Assembly (NCBI GenBank): GCA_014529385.2 | Contig: CM043959.1 | Span: 9,283,309-9,347,308 of the forward strand | Reading direction: 5' to 3' | Origin: Adiantum capillus-veneris | Taxonomy: Eukaryota > Streptophyta > Polypodiopsida > Polypodiales > Pteridaceae | DNA: 64,000 nucleotides | Shown: positions 55,701 to 64,000 of the stretch, piece after piece | Layout: each line of letters starts with the position of its first letter | How positions within the stretch are numbered: the first letter of the stretch is position 1 | Translations under genes and position numbers: made by a program | Notes under the pieces: generated by a model | Told to the model about the DNA's origin: nothing | The model's database searches: none | Seen by the model: the letters and a program-made list of their open reading frames with translations, nothing else

Positions 55701-57693
55701 GCAGGGGCAAAAAGGGAAGAATCGTAAAAAGAAGATTGGGACGTACCCAAACCCAGTAGACGAGATTGAGCAGGTGAAACATCTAAGAGGTTTAGTGGAG
55801 GAGACTCAAAGGAAACTAGAACCAGAACCCATGCATATCAAAATTCATGACACAGTGTTTCCCACGCAAGTTCATCCACCCCACATGAACCATAGACCGT
55901 TAGCCATATCTAGTATCATCCAAGAAGGGAGTGAGGACAGGACATCAGAAAGTGAGCATACACCCTTCTTGTTGGAAAGGATGTTTAACGAAGGAATACC
56001 TGATCCCATTGAGGAATATGAGATTCCATCCTCACCAGTTCCTAGTCAAGGACCTACACCCTGCAAAACGCCAATGAATGTTGCCAAATTAGTGGCCTTC
56101 ATGTCTTCTGAGGTCCGAACCACGATCATAGCAAAGCTCTATGGAGATCCTGAGTTATTCCTTGCACTTCGAGCATTCCTTAACGGAGAGCTACGAACGG
56201 GATTACCGCAGTTTGCGCAACCAAATAGGCCTGACTCGATTATGATTGATGAGGAAAATCATGTGCAATCACTTGACTTAGATGGACACGAGTCTGTGAT
56301 CGAGGTACCCATTAACGAATTAGGGCAGTATTTTGAAGGCGACGAGTCTAATGCGACCCTACCCATCACTACCAAGGGATTAACTATAAAGGGAATTCTT
56401 GATGGTGGTGCGGGAGTTAGCATCGTTACAAAAGATTGTTGGGAATCCATGGGAAAACCCCGCCTCAGTGTTACTAACATTGTGGTAAAGATGGCAAATG
56501 GTACCATAGCCAAACCTATGGGGATGCTCAAGGATCTTAAGATCAAAGTTCTAGGACACAAGGTACGACATACGTTCATTGTAATGGATTTCTCTAAACA
56601 CCTTATGTCATATGAAATGATTTTAGGACGACCATTCATGAGGGAAGCACAAATGGTTCACGATTGGTCTAAAAATCATGTCTATTTGCAATTCCAAGAC
56701 TCTGTCCTTAGAGTGGATTTGGTGACTGGTAAGGTACACCCCTTAGGGAGTAAAACCATTATTGATCATCGCTCTGACACCACAGTTCACTCGGCCCCAC
56801 TACAATATTGTTACACTTGTAAGAAGGATACAGACATTGGCCAAGATTCTCCTTACATGGATGTGTTACCGGGTATGACGGAATCAGACAATGTGGATTG
56901 GGTCCACCTAGCATCAACCATAGACACTTGGGTAAATAGGGGGACGACCTGGGTAACACCTGTGGGGGATGAAATGCCTATACCCTTAAATATGCTACAA
57001 GCAATGCATGTCGCTTCCGACAAGACTCATCCTAATGTAACAGAGAAAACATACAAGTGGGTCCCTAAAGCTTCTTTAGTGACCATAGCTAGTGCTAAAA
57101 AACAGAAGCCTTGTAAGAAACGTACCACTCGCTCCAAGAAAAGTAAGAAAATGTTGCGATGGATCCCTAAACGACTATTGGAAGCCCAAGGCTACTATCA
57201 AGGAAATGATCAAATCTGGGTGCCAAAACGTAGATTGTGCTCTTACCTGTCACCTAGCCCATGTAAACCCAATCCTGTGGCTCCAAAACAAATTGAAAAT
57301 CGTGGAAAGAAAAAAATCACAGAATGCTACACACCCGCTCCCGAGCTAGTTTGGGTACCAAAGAAAGAACGATTTGTTCCACCTAGCTCAGGAAGGGGGG
57401 AGTCCCATGAAGATTCTAGCTCCTCATGTAATACATCCATAGAGGTAAAAGCTTCTACACAGCCTCCATCTATAGTAGTGGACCTCCATGAAGCTACCAA
57501 AGAATCCACACCTCCCAGTGTTCAAGAATCACCTGATAAACCACTTCAAGTTCGATCCTGGGAGAGTACCTTACCACCGTTGCAGCTTGACAAGGCACCT
57601 AGGGTAATAGAAAACTACTGGCAAAAATCCTCACCTATTACCAACTGGAACAATTGGTTTCAAAGGGTGACAAGCTCATTTCAAACGGTATGA
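52777..57693 (+). CDS. Large Gag-protease protein of the pol-less gypsy-type element
   Basis: This is an open frame of 1,638 residues and was originally continuous with 46,936-47,187. Residues 1-340 are Pro/Ser/Thr rich. Residues about 360-530 are the retrotransposon gag domain (FNGDKDARKHIEVFEQ, GKAGDWYRTL, FISRLKHLNSRCP, LLDRFIRGLRNEG). Four Cys-rich knuckles follow at about 598 (CSICLGPHSTSEC), 621 (CNACGRYGHQAKDC), 773 (CYECGGPHRVAEC) and 811 (CNRCGIDHLIAQC). A long Lys/Glu-rich linker precedes an aspartic protease near 1,206 (GILDGGAGVSIVT) with MILGRPFM about 87 residues later. The C-terminal 250 residues are basic and contain WVPK or WIPK four times (about 1,428, 1,463, 1,482, 1,526). 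No RT follows. It probably forms particles and matures them, using another element's pol. Confidence 0.85.
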   Translation: METLGRATRSEPDANEAHEGGGEVDSPFTSHVDPTPPKSVHVDILPTSYQEGPVELPPSEVPSRVPLVTSKTTGSNIASTSQETVNTLTLEGLFINDHWTYDLHTEVLTDLHSGHAYHVGWIEIVQSTSSATSIEDQQKMICNVIHGIIQSERQNRGVNILSTGPMRFLDTSKAQQPTLSQMETPLMSPMDPSYVISPGVSMQSEPPSDNFSFPNLAQPSIKENTVLTPGISLTENVPMTSTVSAVPLPSVVVSNMGPRPYVPLAPYAHMAPTPPIVPLAYAPRVPLPSSYPSGPMPGYVPYPASSTHMPRPVPVPLPHMIPRVPPPALPPHIGDLAAFAQTIGRSIAENMRHAYDREPRSKAVQIAKLTQKFNGDKDARKHIEVFEQVCDSLGERNELHKCNALSLTLSGKAGDWYRTLRVDEKTIYPTLRRLFLKEYIREGVLWGVASQLQKAERKEGESVRDFISRLKHLNSRCPVNERFNNNQLLDRFIRGLRNEGIYNGLVIRGITTWEDVTANAIQLEDNLMIAGMRVSTDTRSTSSQAIEYEPMTAKPIANEPKVFETFLTDLTKAIQESLKDNRPPQNSHMYPRREQQWCSICLGPHSTSECPTFRVKFNGTCNACGRYGHQAKDCLMIKRMMANRPPVAWTDAPRAPVLMPTPLVEQLPQHMVPRSQNVVQATPLPPPVLGPQPPHPRFAPMNQVGCEPSNAYADGCEEEIHTSIAYGLDTVEECPIYYMEDCWGQVKPVYQAAALASRGQNINTQARRPPLQCYECGGPHRVAECPIRLQKNAAQMQMNQGSTSAMPILTCNRCGIDHLIAQCPYNPNAPKITPLNLVEIASVTSPIPPVAPAYAITRSMLQGPGHILEERDTASVIQANKKKTRRKKSQNTENSKPSSKTNIGTGDDPVYMNDLEDDSDSVETMETRTNTTKRKTDKENRNMEPNENRIRENHKEPLKTPQVFPNPIQDPQDKPQGQKGKNRKKKIGTYPNPVDEIEQVKHLRGLVEETQRKLEPEPMHIKIHDTVFPTQVHPPHMNHRPLAISSIIQEGSEDRTSESEHTPFLLERMFNEGIPDPIEEYEIPSSPVPSQGPTPCKTPMNVAKLVAFMSSEVRTTIIAKLYGDPELFLALRAFLNGELRTGLPQFAQPNRPDSIMIDEENHVQSLDLDGHESVIEVPINELGQYFEGDESNATLPITTKGLTIKGILDGGAGVSIVTKDCWESMGKPRLSVTNIVVKMANGTIAKPMGMLKDLKIKVLGHKVRHTFIVMDFSKHLMSYEMILGRPFMREAQMVHDWSKNHVYLQFQDSVLRVDLVTGKVHPLGSKTIIDHRSDTTVHSAPLQYCYTCKKDTDIGQDSPYMDVLPGMTESDNVDWVHLASTIDTWVNRGTTWVTPVGDEMPIPLNMLQAMHVASDKTHPNVTEKTYKWVPKASLVTIASAKKQKPCKKRTTRSKKSKKMLRWIPKRLLEAQGYYQGNDQIWVPKRRLCSYLSPSPCKPNPVAPKQIENRGKKKITECYTPAPELVWVPKKERFVPPSSGRGESHEDSSSSCNTSIEVKASTQPPSIVVDLHEATKESTPPSVQESPDKPLQVRSWESTLPPLQLDKAPRVIENYWQKSSPITNWNNWFQRVTSSFQTV

Positions 57694-59316
57694 TCTACCC
57701 AAGGAAGGGGGGAGTGTTTGCTGACAGTCATCATTCATTTGTTTCCCTCTCAACCTTTTTCCCTGACCTCTCAATCTCCGATCTTAGGGAATGTACATAT
57801 AAAGCTTTATACTCACAAAAAAAAAACAAAAAAAAAGAGCAAGAGCAATTAGCAAACGAGTATGCACATTTAAGTCAAAACATTGACTCAGACCTATACA
57901 TGTCACATCTGGTATAGTGAAACAGAAACCTATGCCATAAAACACCTTTGATCCTCATCACTTGAGTGATAGAGGGTAGGTAAGATTAGTACGATAGGAG
58001 TGTTTCTGTTTTAGAGTTGAGTGATTAGCAAAGTTCTCTTTTCCCACTAATGTGCCTCTGGAGGTATTCCTTTTGTTTCCTAGTGTGTACAGGAGCGTGT
58101 TGCTATTGATAGGATTTGGACCTTCATGGAACCTTCAAATCAAGCGCGACCATCAACACAAACAGGTGTTTCTTGTCCATTAGCATTGCCCTTATCTTTT
58201 TTGCATCCATGTTTGTCTGCTTTGATTGTGATTGGTAGCATAATATTCAGCGCATTGGCTTAGTATCAAACATTTAATTCAATGTAATGTTTTGTCATAA
58301 TCACTTGTTTAGGTGTAAAAATCAAGCAGTCCGACTAAGCTAGTTTGACCAAGTTAGGTGTTAGAGATCTTCTCTTAATACCATGGGGAATGCCTTCCTA
58401 ATAAGCAATGGTTACTTAGGTTCTTAATCCGATTTAGGCAGCATTGTGTGAAATGTACTAGGGCTTTCTAGTGGGCTTAACCCTATTGACCTTTAGCTTA
58501 AGTATTATAAAGGGAGTTTACTAATGTGATGAGCCTGGGGAGGGTAACAGTGTTATATGATCCCCCAAAGTTACAAAATTAAAATGTTGAAAATGAACAA
58601 GCAAAAAATCAAAGTGCCACAATGTAAAATTTTAAGCTGGAAGATAAATCTCAGCTTGAATTGGTACTTCACTCACATGTATTGCCTATGGTACTAGAGC
58701 CCTAGAGGTTCCCAGTGTGGGCGCTTTTCCTTGAAAAGCAAAAAACCCAAGGCATACAAAATAAGCACCCACTTCAAAATTGAATCAGTGTGAAAAGACT
58801 TTGGGGGGTGGGGGTCAAAGAAAAAGTAATCAGTCAGGCGATGATTTCATGAGAAATTCCTTTTATGGTAGCTTAACTACAAAGTTTTCTAGATATAGCC
58901 TCTAGTCAGCCCTTGAACATGAATACTTGGCTCTCGCGATTAAACAACTTAATTGACCACAGAAAATTAAGAAGCTTACCCATGGTATTAATATTCGATC
59001 TCTAGTGCTTTTCGACCGTCAAATTAGCGACCCCGGACTTGTTTAATTTTCTACCTTTACATCTGTTTATGCATTTGATTACATTGCAATTTAATGTTCA
59101 TTGCTAACAAATTGTTTGAAATTCTTTGACCAATCAATTTGTCTACCTAAAACTGCATATGCTTTTTAAGAGAATGCAATTACTGTGCCAATGTTGTTTG
59201 ATTTTGTAGTGACTGAAGAAGGCTAAGGACATTCATCTCAAATGCTCTTCCACCTCGACGAACCAGCTTCAAGTCAATAGCTTCCGAGGACGGAATCTAC
59301 ATCAGGAAGGGGGGCA
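57694..59316 (+). other. Long 3' untranslated region of the gag-protease-only element
   Basis: About 1.6 kb stand between the gag-protease stop and the 3' LTR, where pol would be expected, and no RT, RNase H or integrase motif is visible on either strand. GGAAGGGGGG, identical to the functional polypurine tract at 59,305, also occurs at 57,703 just after the stop. A short A-rich run is at 57,818-57,837. Confidence 0.6.
59305..59316 (+). other. Polypurine tract
   Basis: GGAAGGGGGGCA ends directly at the 3' LTR start. It would prime plus-strand DNA synthesis. Confidence 0.8.
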
Positions 59317-59610
59317 TGTTAACCCTCACGGCTCACGGACACCCCATCACCTACGATGGACGCGTATTATGTATTTGGTAGAGTCAGGTACCGGGCTTGT
59401 CGGACCAATAGGGAAAGGTAGAGTGATCGCCGATGAGAGGCGCACTTTAACTTGGACATTCAAGGGATTAGTTGGTTAAGCATGGGCGCCCAAGTGTGAA
59501 TGGGGTGAGCTCCTATAAAAGCCAACTAAACCTAATTTTTACTCATTCTCTCATTTGTGCAATTGAAGAGTGCTCTTGCTCCATCTCCATCTTCTTCTTC
59601 TTCACCTCCT

Positions 59611-59645
<35 letters not shown>

Positions 59646-59895
59646 GAGAGTGTGTGTGCGATCGAGCATTACGAAGGCACGACGGCGGCGAAGCGGTTGA
59701 GCGCGGCACGACTGCAGCTTCTTCTTCATCGCGGCGAGGAATCCACCACGAAGGCGAGCGTAGAGCGGTGAGTGACACACCCTTTGTTTTCTTGAGCTTG
59801 CTAGTTTAGGCTTGTTGTGTGCTTGGAGCCGTTTGTGGCTCGCATACGGTGTATTGGCAAGTCCCTTGCTTCGACAGTGCGGCAAGGAGCGCACA
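59317..59895 (+). repeat. 3' LTR of the gag-protease-only element
   Basis: It runs 579 bp from TGTTAACCCTCACGG to AGCGCACA, followed by the duplicated GGGGT. Versus the 5' LTR it has four more bases in the GT/GA tract. I saw no substitution by eye. Confidence 0.93.
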
Positions 59896-59997
59896 GGGGT
59901 GGTGTGGAATCCCTGGGCTATAGAGAGGCAGACATTTGGTGTGCTGGGTGTGTGCCCTATTCCCCCTCTCCATCTTTTGGTGCCCCCATGGAGGAGC
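59896..59997 (+). repeat. Outer gypsy: right end of the 5' LTR and primer-binding site
   Basis: After the duplicated GGGGT the outer LTR continues to about CTCTCCATC. Primer site TGGTGCCCCCATGGAGGAG starts at 59,978. Its arrangement (LTR end CTCCA, a few T, then TGG) mirrors the minus-strand gypsy at 24,581-24,612. Confidence 0.6.
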
Positions 59998-60050
59998 AAC
60001 TGATTGCTCGTCGGTGTTGATCAAAGACAGTTATTTCCATCACAGAGAGA

Positions 60051-62585
60051 TGGCAGCACATAGTTATGGACCAATTTTCACCAAGGAAGAAGATCCGGAA
60101 GAGTGGATGATCGATTTCGAGTTGTATATGCTATCACTGCATATGCCAAATGAAGATAGAAAAATGCAAACGATTCCATTATTGATGTGGGGAAAAGCAA
60201 AGACATGGTTCTATGCTTTGAAGGGAGATCCAAGACTTATGTGGCCGACATTGAGGGCCCGTTTTCTACACGATTTTTGAAAAGAGGTATCTCTTGTCGA
60301 TTTGGATGCAAGATTGAAAAATTTGAAGCAGGACGTGAACGAGGAATTTAGTGTCTTCCTCGCCCGCTTTGAAGAGTGTTGGAGGGACTTTGCAGTGGCC
60401 ATTCAGTTGGTCAATGATGGTGAGTACTTTAAATTGGAAATTTTATGGCTTGTTTGCATCCCAAAGTTCGTGAAAAGGTGGATTTCAAGGGCCCAGATAA
60501 TTACAATGGGGCTGTTGCTATTGCACGGTCTAAGAGCTCAAAAATAAAGAAGAAGATTGAGAAAGGTGCGTTGGGGTATGAGGCGATGGTTCCCAATCCA
60601 ACTTCGAGTCCGAGAGAAGAAGTTCAAACGGAGACTCAGCCCAATCGAGGGGTAGCAACCGTTCCTCAACAACGGGTATGTATAGTTCAATATTTGTATG
60701 AGAAAATGCAAGAGTTGCATTTAAGTGTTATGGACATAGGTCAAGCAAGGACAGGAAGAGGCAGAGCTAGGCAATTGCCTGGCAGTTGTTACAATTGCGG
60801 AGAGGAAGGTCACTATGCTCCAGATTGCCCTTACCCACCAAGGAAAAGGGGTGGCATGTATCCTCTGTTTGGTCAAGGCAGGGGTCAGGCACAGTTTAAT
60901 GGCCAAAGAGAGCAGCAAAGCAGTTGAAAACCAAGCACATGCGGCTCCATCAGGTAATGATGAAGTACAAATCGTTAACATTATTGGTGTTGATAGGCAC
61001 GAGGTTGACATCATTGCCAACAAAAGAGCATGAGGAGAAAGAGAGATTGAGACTCGAGCGTGAAACTAGAGAAAAGAAGGGGAAAAAAAAAGGTAAATGA
61101 AGGTAGAGAGCAACCAGATCCAAGCAGAAGAAGGCGAAGACGAAGAATTACCCAAAAGAATTTTTGGTTGGCACGCGGTAATCCGGAGTATGATTTGGTA
61201 AGAGATGTTCAAAATCAAAAGTGTAACATCACTTTTGGGCATTTGCTTGCATTAAAACCTAAGTTAAGAAGGCAGTGGCCAACCAGTGTCAGTACGAGGC
61301 TTCCTCGAGCGGGAGGAGATGTGCATGCGGTACAAAATCTAGCCTTAAAAGTGGGGAGTCCGACAGATGTGCTTCCGGTGGTGGATGATTTGCTTGAGAA
61401 GAAGAAACATGTTCAAGCCTACATCGATGGTGGTGCCCAAGTTTGTGTGATTAATGAATCTTCTATGGGGGATATTGGCATTAAAGTTGTTGTCAGGTCC
61501 AATGTGTAAATGAGGATGGCTAATCATGCCAAAGCTCGTTGTTTAGGAGTGGCATAGGATGTGAAGGTAAAGGTTATGGGAGTTGAACGCTTAATCAATT
61601 TTTTTGTCATGAAAGTAGAGAAAATGCTTATCCAATTATATTGGGGAGGCCATGGTTGTTGGCAATTGGAGCCAAGTAAGATTGGGAGACCGGGGTGTTT
61701 ACCTTGCCAGATCGGGAAAATGGAGGACAGATTGTGTTGGATCTAAAGACCAAGGAGAGTCATTTTCATCCATTAGCCGGTGGAGGTAATCGAGATTTTA
61801 GTACCATTTATGCGTATGAAACTGAGTCTACTTATGATGAAGGGTTGACCAGTGTCAAAGAGGAGGAGAGTGATGAGGATTTATTGAAGCTGGATACATA
61901 TTTATTTACAGTCACAGTAGACTCTACCATTGCAAAGAGAGGTATGCAAGTTCCTGTTTGTAGTCTGCAGGCTAAAGAGGTGGAAGATATGATAGGTACA
62001 AATTTAACAAAGCAGGAGAAGGAAGGCTATATGAATCTATGTGCATACTACCCTGACCTATTTGCAATAGAGTATCAGGATATGAGGGGAGCTAAAGAAG
62101 TGGAGAATCAGATTCTACTTAAGAGAAGGATACGGGCCAAAAGCACAGAAGCTCAGGAGGTTGGGAGATATTCAGAAGGAGGCTCTATGGCAAGAGATCA
62201 ACAAATTCCTTGAGGCAGGTATTATATTTCTAGTAAAGGAATCTAATTGGGTCTCTTTTGTTGTTATTACCCCGAAGAAAAATGGTGAGTATGTGTAGAT
62301 TATAAGCCTTTGAATGCTGCAACCAAGAAGAATCATTACCCCTTGCCATTTCAAGATGAGATTTTAAACCAGGTTGTCGGACACGAACACTATTCCATTA
62401 TGGATGGTTTTTCATGATATTTTAGGACTGGTATTGCTTTGGAAGACCAGTTAAAGACTACCTTCATTTCTCCATGGGGTTGCTTTGCCTATTCCAGATG
62501 CCTTTTGGACTGGTGAATGCGTATGGGACATTTCAAGATTGGATGAACAAGGCATATATGCCGACCAAGATAGTGCCAAGCATGG
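60051..62585 (+). pseudogene. Outer gypsy gag-pol pseudogene (gag, protease, start of RT)
   Basis: Gag begins MAAHSYGPIF at 60,051 with WGKAKTWFYALKGD, a stop near 60,278 and a frameshift near 60,440, then LHPKVREKVD. Knuckle CYNCGEEGHYAPDC is near 60,790. Protease VQAYIDGGAQVCVI is near 61,410, with later breaks near 61,507. The RT start is visible at 62,215-62,585 across frames (VKESNWVSF, VVITPKKNG, YSIMDGF, TFISPWGCFAYS, FGLVNA). It is cut at about 62,585, so the YxDD region, RNase H and integrase are lost. It is the same family as the minus-strand gypsy at 22.6-25.5 kb, including the charged linker and the D-G-G-A protease motif. Confidence 0.8.
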
Positions 62586-63900
62586 AATCAATTTTTCACC
62601 AGCCTATGACTCACAATACAACTCTGATTTTTGTGTACCCATAACAGCATCTTGCGTAGGGCCACATGCCTTCAAGATCCGAAGAGAGAATCTCACTTCA
62701 ATCTACTAAGAACAGACTAGAGCTTCCTCATGTGGGAAAAATCACTACATTCCAAGAGTCCACACTCCGAAGAGGAAGCTCCTCAAGGACTTGTGTAGAG
62801 CCACATGACGATGTAAGCATAGCCTCCAGTACGGAATGATGAGTGGTTGATTTGGACAAATACACTTGCTATTGTTGCACACATCCCGCAATCAGTTCAT
62901 TTGAAGAGACAAAATTCTGGACAGGAAGCTCCTCAAGTATTGTTTGTGCTTTCTGAAGTACGACAGTGCTCATTGAGTGGAGAGATGGCCTTGCTTTGCA
63001 TTTGTTTAGAACAAGCCCATAACTTTTTGTCAATCTCAACATCTTTCAAAATGCGACATGCCTTCAAGCTACACGACTAGGTGATTGCATCTAGAGAGAT
63101 GTGCTAATTTCATGTGGAGGGTGGTGCTCGCTTTGCATCGCTTGAAAATATTCTAGAGCTTGTTCATTTCCCTAATGTTCGACACATCCCGCAATCAATT
63201 CATTCCAAGAGATGAATTTTTGAATAGGAAGCTCCTCAAGCATTTTTTGCGCTTTCTCAAGCGCATCACATTTGGCATACATATCAACCAAGGAACTACC
63301 AAGCACAACATATCTTTCAACTTCCTGAGACTGTCAATGCAATTGTAAATTTTTGTGCCCTAGTTGTGTCATCATTAACCAAGCACCAAGTACCCTCTCC
63401 CTCCGTCAGTACCTCTTTAATGCCCACCATGAGCACCATTAGGTGCCCATCAATGTCTCAATTTTCTAGCATCCTGAATCGTTGCACTATCGCAGCTCTA
63501 GATGCAAGGTTAAGCAGTTCCATATAGGAGAAAAAGGTTTTTGCACTCAACGACACCAACCCAACAAAGTAATCTTCACGCCATACCAAAATAGCCCAGA
63601 GCTTTCTCGCCCTCCTCAGCCTAGAAATTTTGCAACATGAATGCAGCATGCATGAATCCAACTCTTTGCATTGGTGGAACAGTCCACAGCTTCTTCGAGC
63701 ATCCCTTACTAACGAAAAATCATGCAAGCATGCTCCCAGCACTAGCCTTGGAGGAACTTAGCAACTATGTGGCATGCTCTTTTCCTAGGCTTTAGAAAAA
63801 AGGGACGGAGATTTCTCCTTCACACTTGTGTAGACGGCTCCTCCATCCTTTCGTTCGCTTGCTAGACATGTTAAAGAGGTGATGAATACATTGCAAAGGT
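62586..63900 (-). pseudogene. PPR (PLS-class) gene remnant
   Basis: The minus strand contains repeated pentatricopeptide phrases. These include GSSLVDMYAKCDALEKAQ, then MLEELPIQKFISWNELIAG at 63,340-63,200. Further partial copies (YLRSFL/EELP...S.NELIAG) lie near 62,930 and 62,780. ILKACG occurs near 62,660. A more decayed 5' part starts MLGACLHDFSLVRDAR at 63,742. Frames shift between repeats and stops occur inside them. PLS-type PPR proteins act in organelle RNA editing and processing. No E or DYW domain is visible because the gypsy remnant begins at 62,585. The motif style resembles fern and lycophyte PPR expansions. Confidence 0.7.
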
Positions 63901-64000
63901 CAGATGAAAATCGCAACTGGAATCATACATGATTGCAACATGAGGAAATCCAACACCTTGCAGTGCGAGAAAGACGATAGTAGTTGATGCTCTTACATGA
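63901..64000. other. Window edge, no feature recognised
   Basis: This is probably the upstream part of the PPR remnant. It is too short and decayed to call. Confidence 0.3.

Larger units (their letters stand above)
45384..59895 (+). mobile_element. Young 14.5-kb gag-protease-only gypsy-type element (TR-GAG-like)
   Basis: LTRs at 45,384-45,958 and 59,317-59,895 differ essentially only in GT/GA repeat counts. Exact target duplication GGGGT is present (45,379-45,383 and 59,896-59,900). Primer site TGGCGCCGCTGCCGGGGA is at 45,963 and polypurine tract GGAAGGGGGG at 59,305. The only coding content is one long gag-protease frame, split by a nested copia (47,186-52,776). There is no reverse transcriptase, RNase H or integrase. 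Without the copia it is about 8.9 kb. Such gag-bearing, pol-less elements are known in plants as TR-GAGs. Near-identical LTRs show that this one moved recently, with help in trans. Confidence 0.9.

Overview
The window is transposon-dense nuclear DNA of a land plant with a large genome. No intact host gene is visible. Almost every coding stretch belongs to an LTR retrotransposon (Ty1/copia or Ty3/gypsy), a LINE, or a small DNA-transposon relic. The only host-like coding remains are two decayed pseudogenes: a PLS-type pentatricopeptide repeat (PPR) gene at the right end and a kinase-like fragment near 43 kb. The style of the PPR remnant and of one gypsy gag fragment (about 21.0-21.9 kb) resembles what I associate with ferns and other seed-free plants. 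That is a tentative impression, not an identification. CT/GA microsatellites are unusually abundant and often sit inside LTRs.

Left third (1-25.5 kb). Decayed sequence holds a 441-bp fold-back MITE. It is followed by a minus-strand copia wreck with an internal inversion, a lone CACTA-like transposon end, and a GA-repeat block. Next is a 3'-truncated LINE whose ORF1 is intact and whose ORF2 is broken. A short LTR fragment leads into two copia LTRs joined head to tail with no internal region between them. Then come two arms of one copia family in opposite orientation (minus 11.5-15.5 kb, plus 15.5-22.6 kb), a gypsy gag fragment trapped between two copia LTRs, and a minus-strand gypsy reduced to LTR, gag and protease.

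Middle (25.5-43.5 kb). A degenerate gypsy (28,147-36,885) sits in one copy of a tandemly duplicated host repeat. Its 5' LTR is split by a 3.9-kb copia-derived non-autonomous element (28,468-32,347, duplication AAATT) with one long gag-like reading frame and an altered protease site. After a microsatellite field comes a complete 2.66-kb non-autonomous LTR element (39,267-41,929, duplication ATAAT) built largely of three tandem-repeat arrays.

Right third (43.5-64 kb). This is a three-level nest. The leader-proximal LTR of a decayed gypsy (gag-pol at 60.0-62.6 kb) is split by a young 14.5-kb gag-protease-only element (45,384-59,895, duplication GGGGT). That element is in turn interrupted near the start of its gag frame by a young copia (47,186-52,776) with an uninterrupted 1,296-residue gag-pol. 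The nested copia is the best candidate for a recently active autonomous element. The gag-only elements would need reverse transcriptase and integrase supplied in trans.
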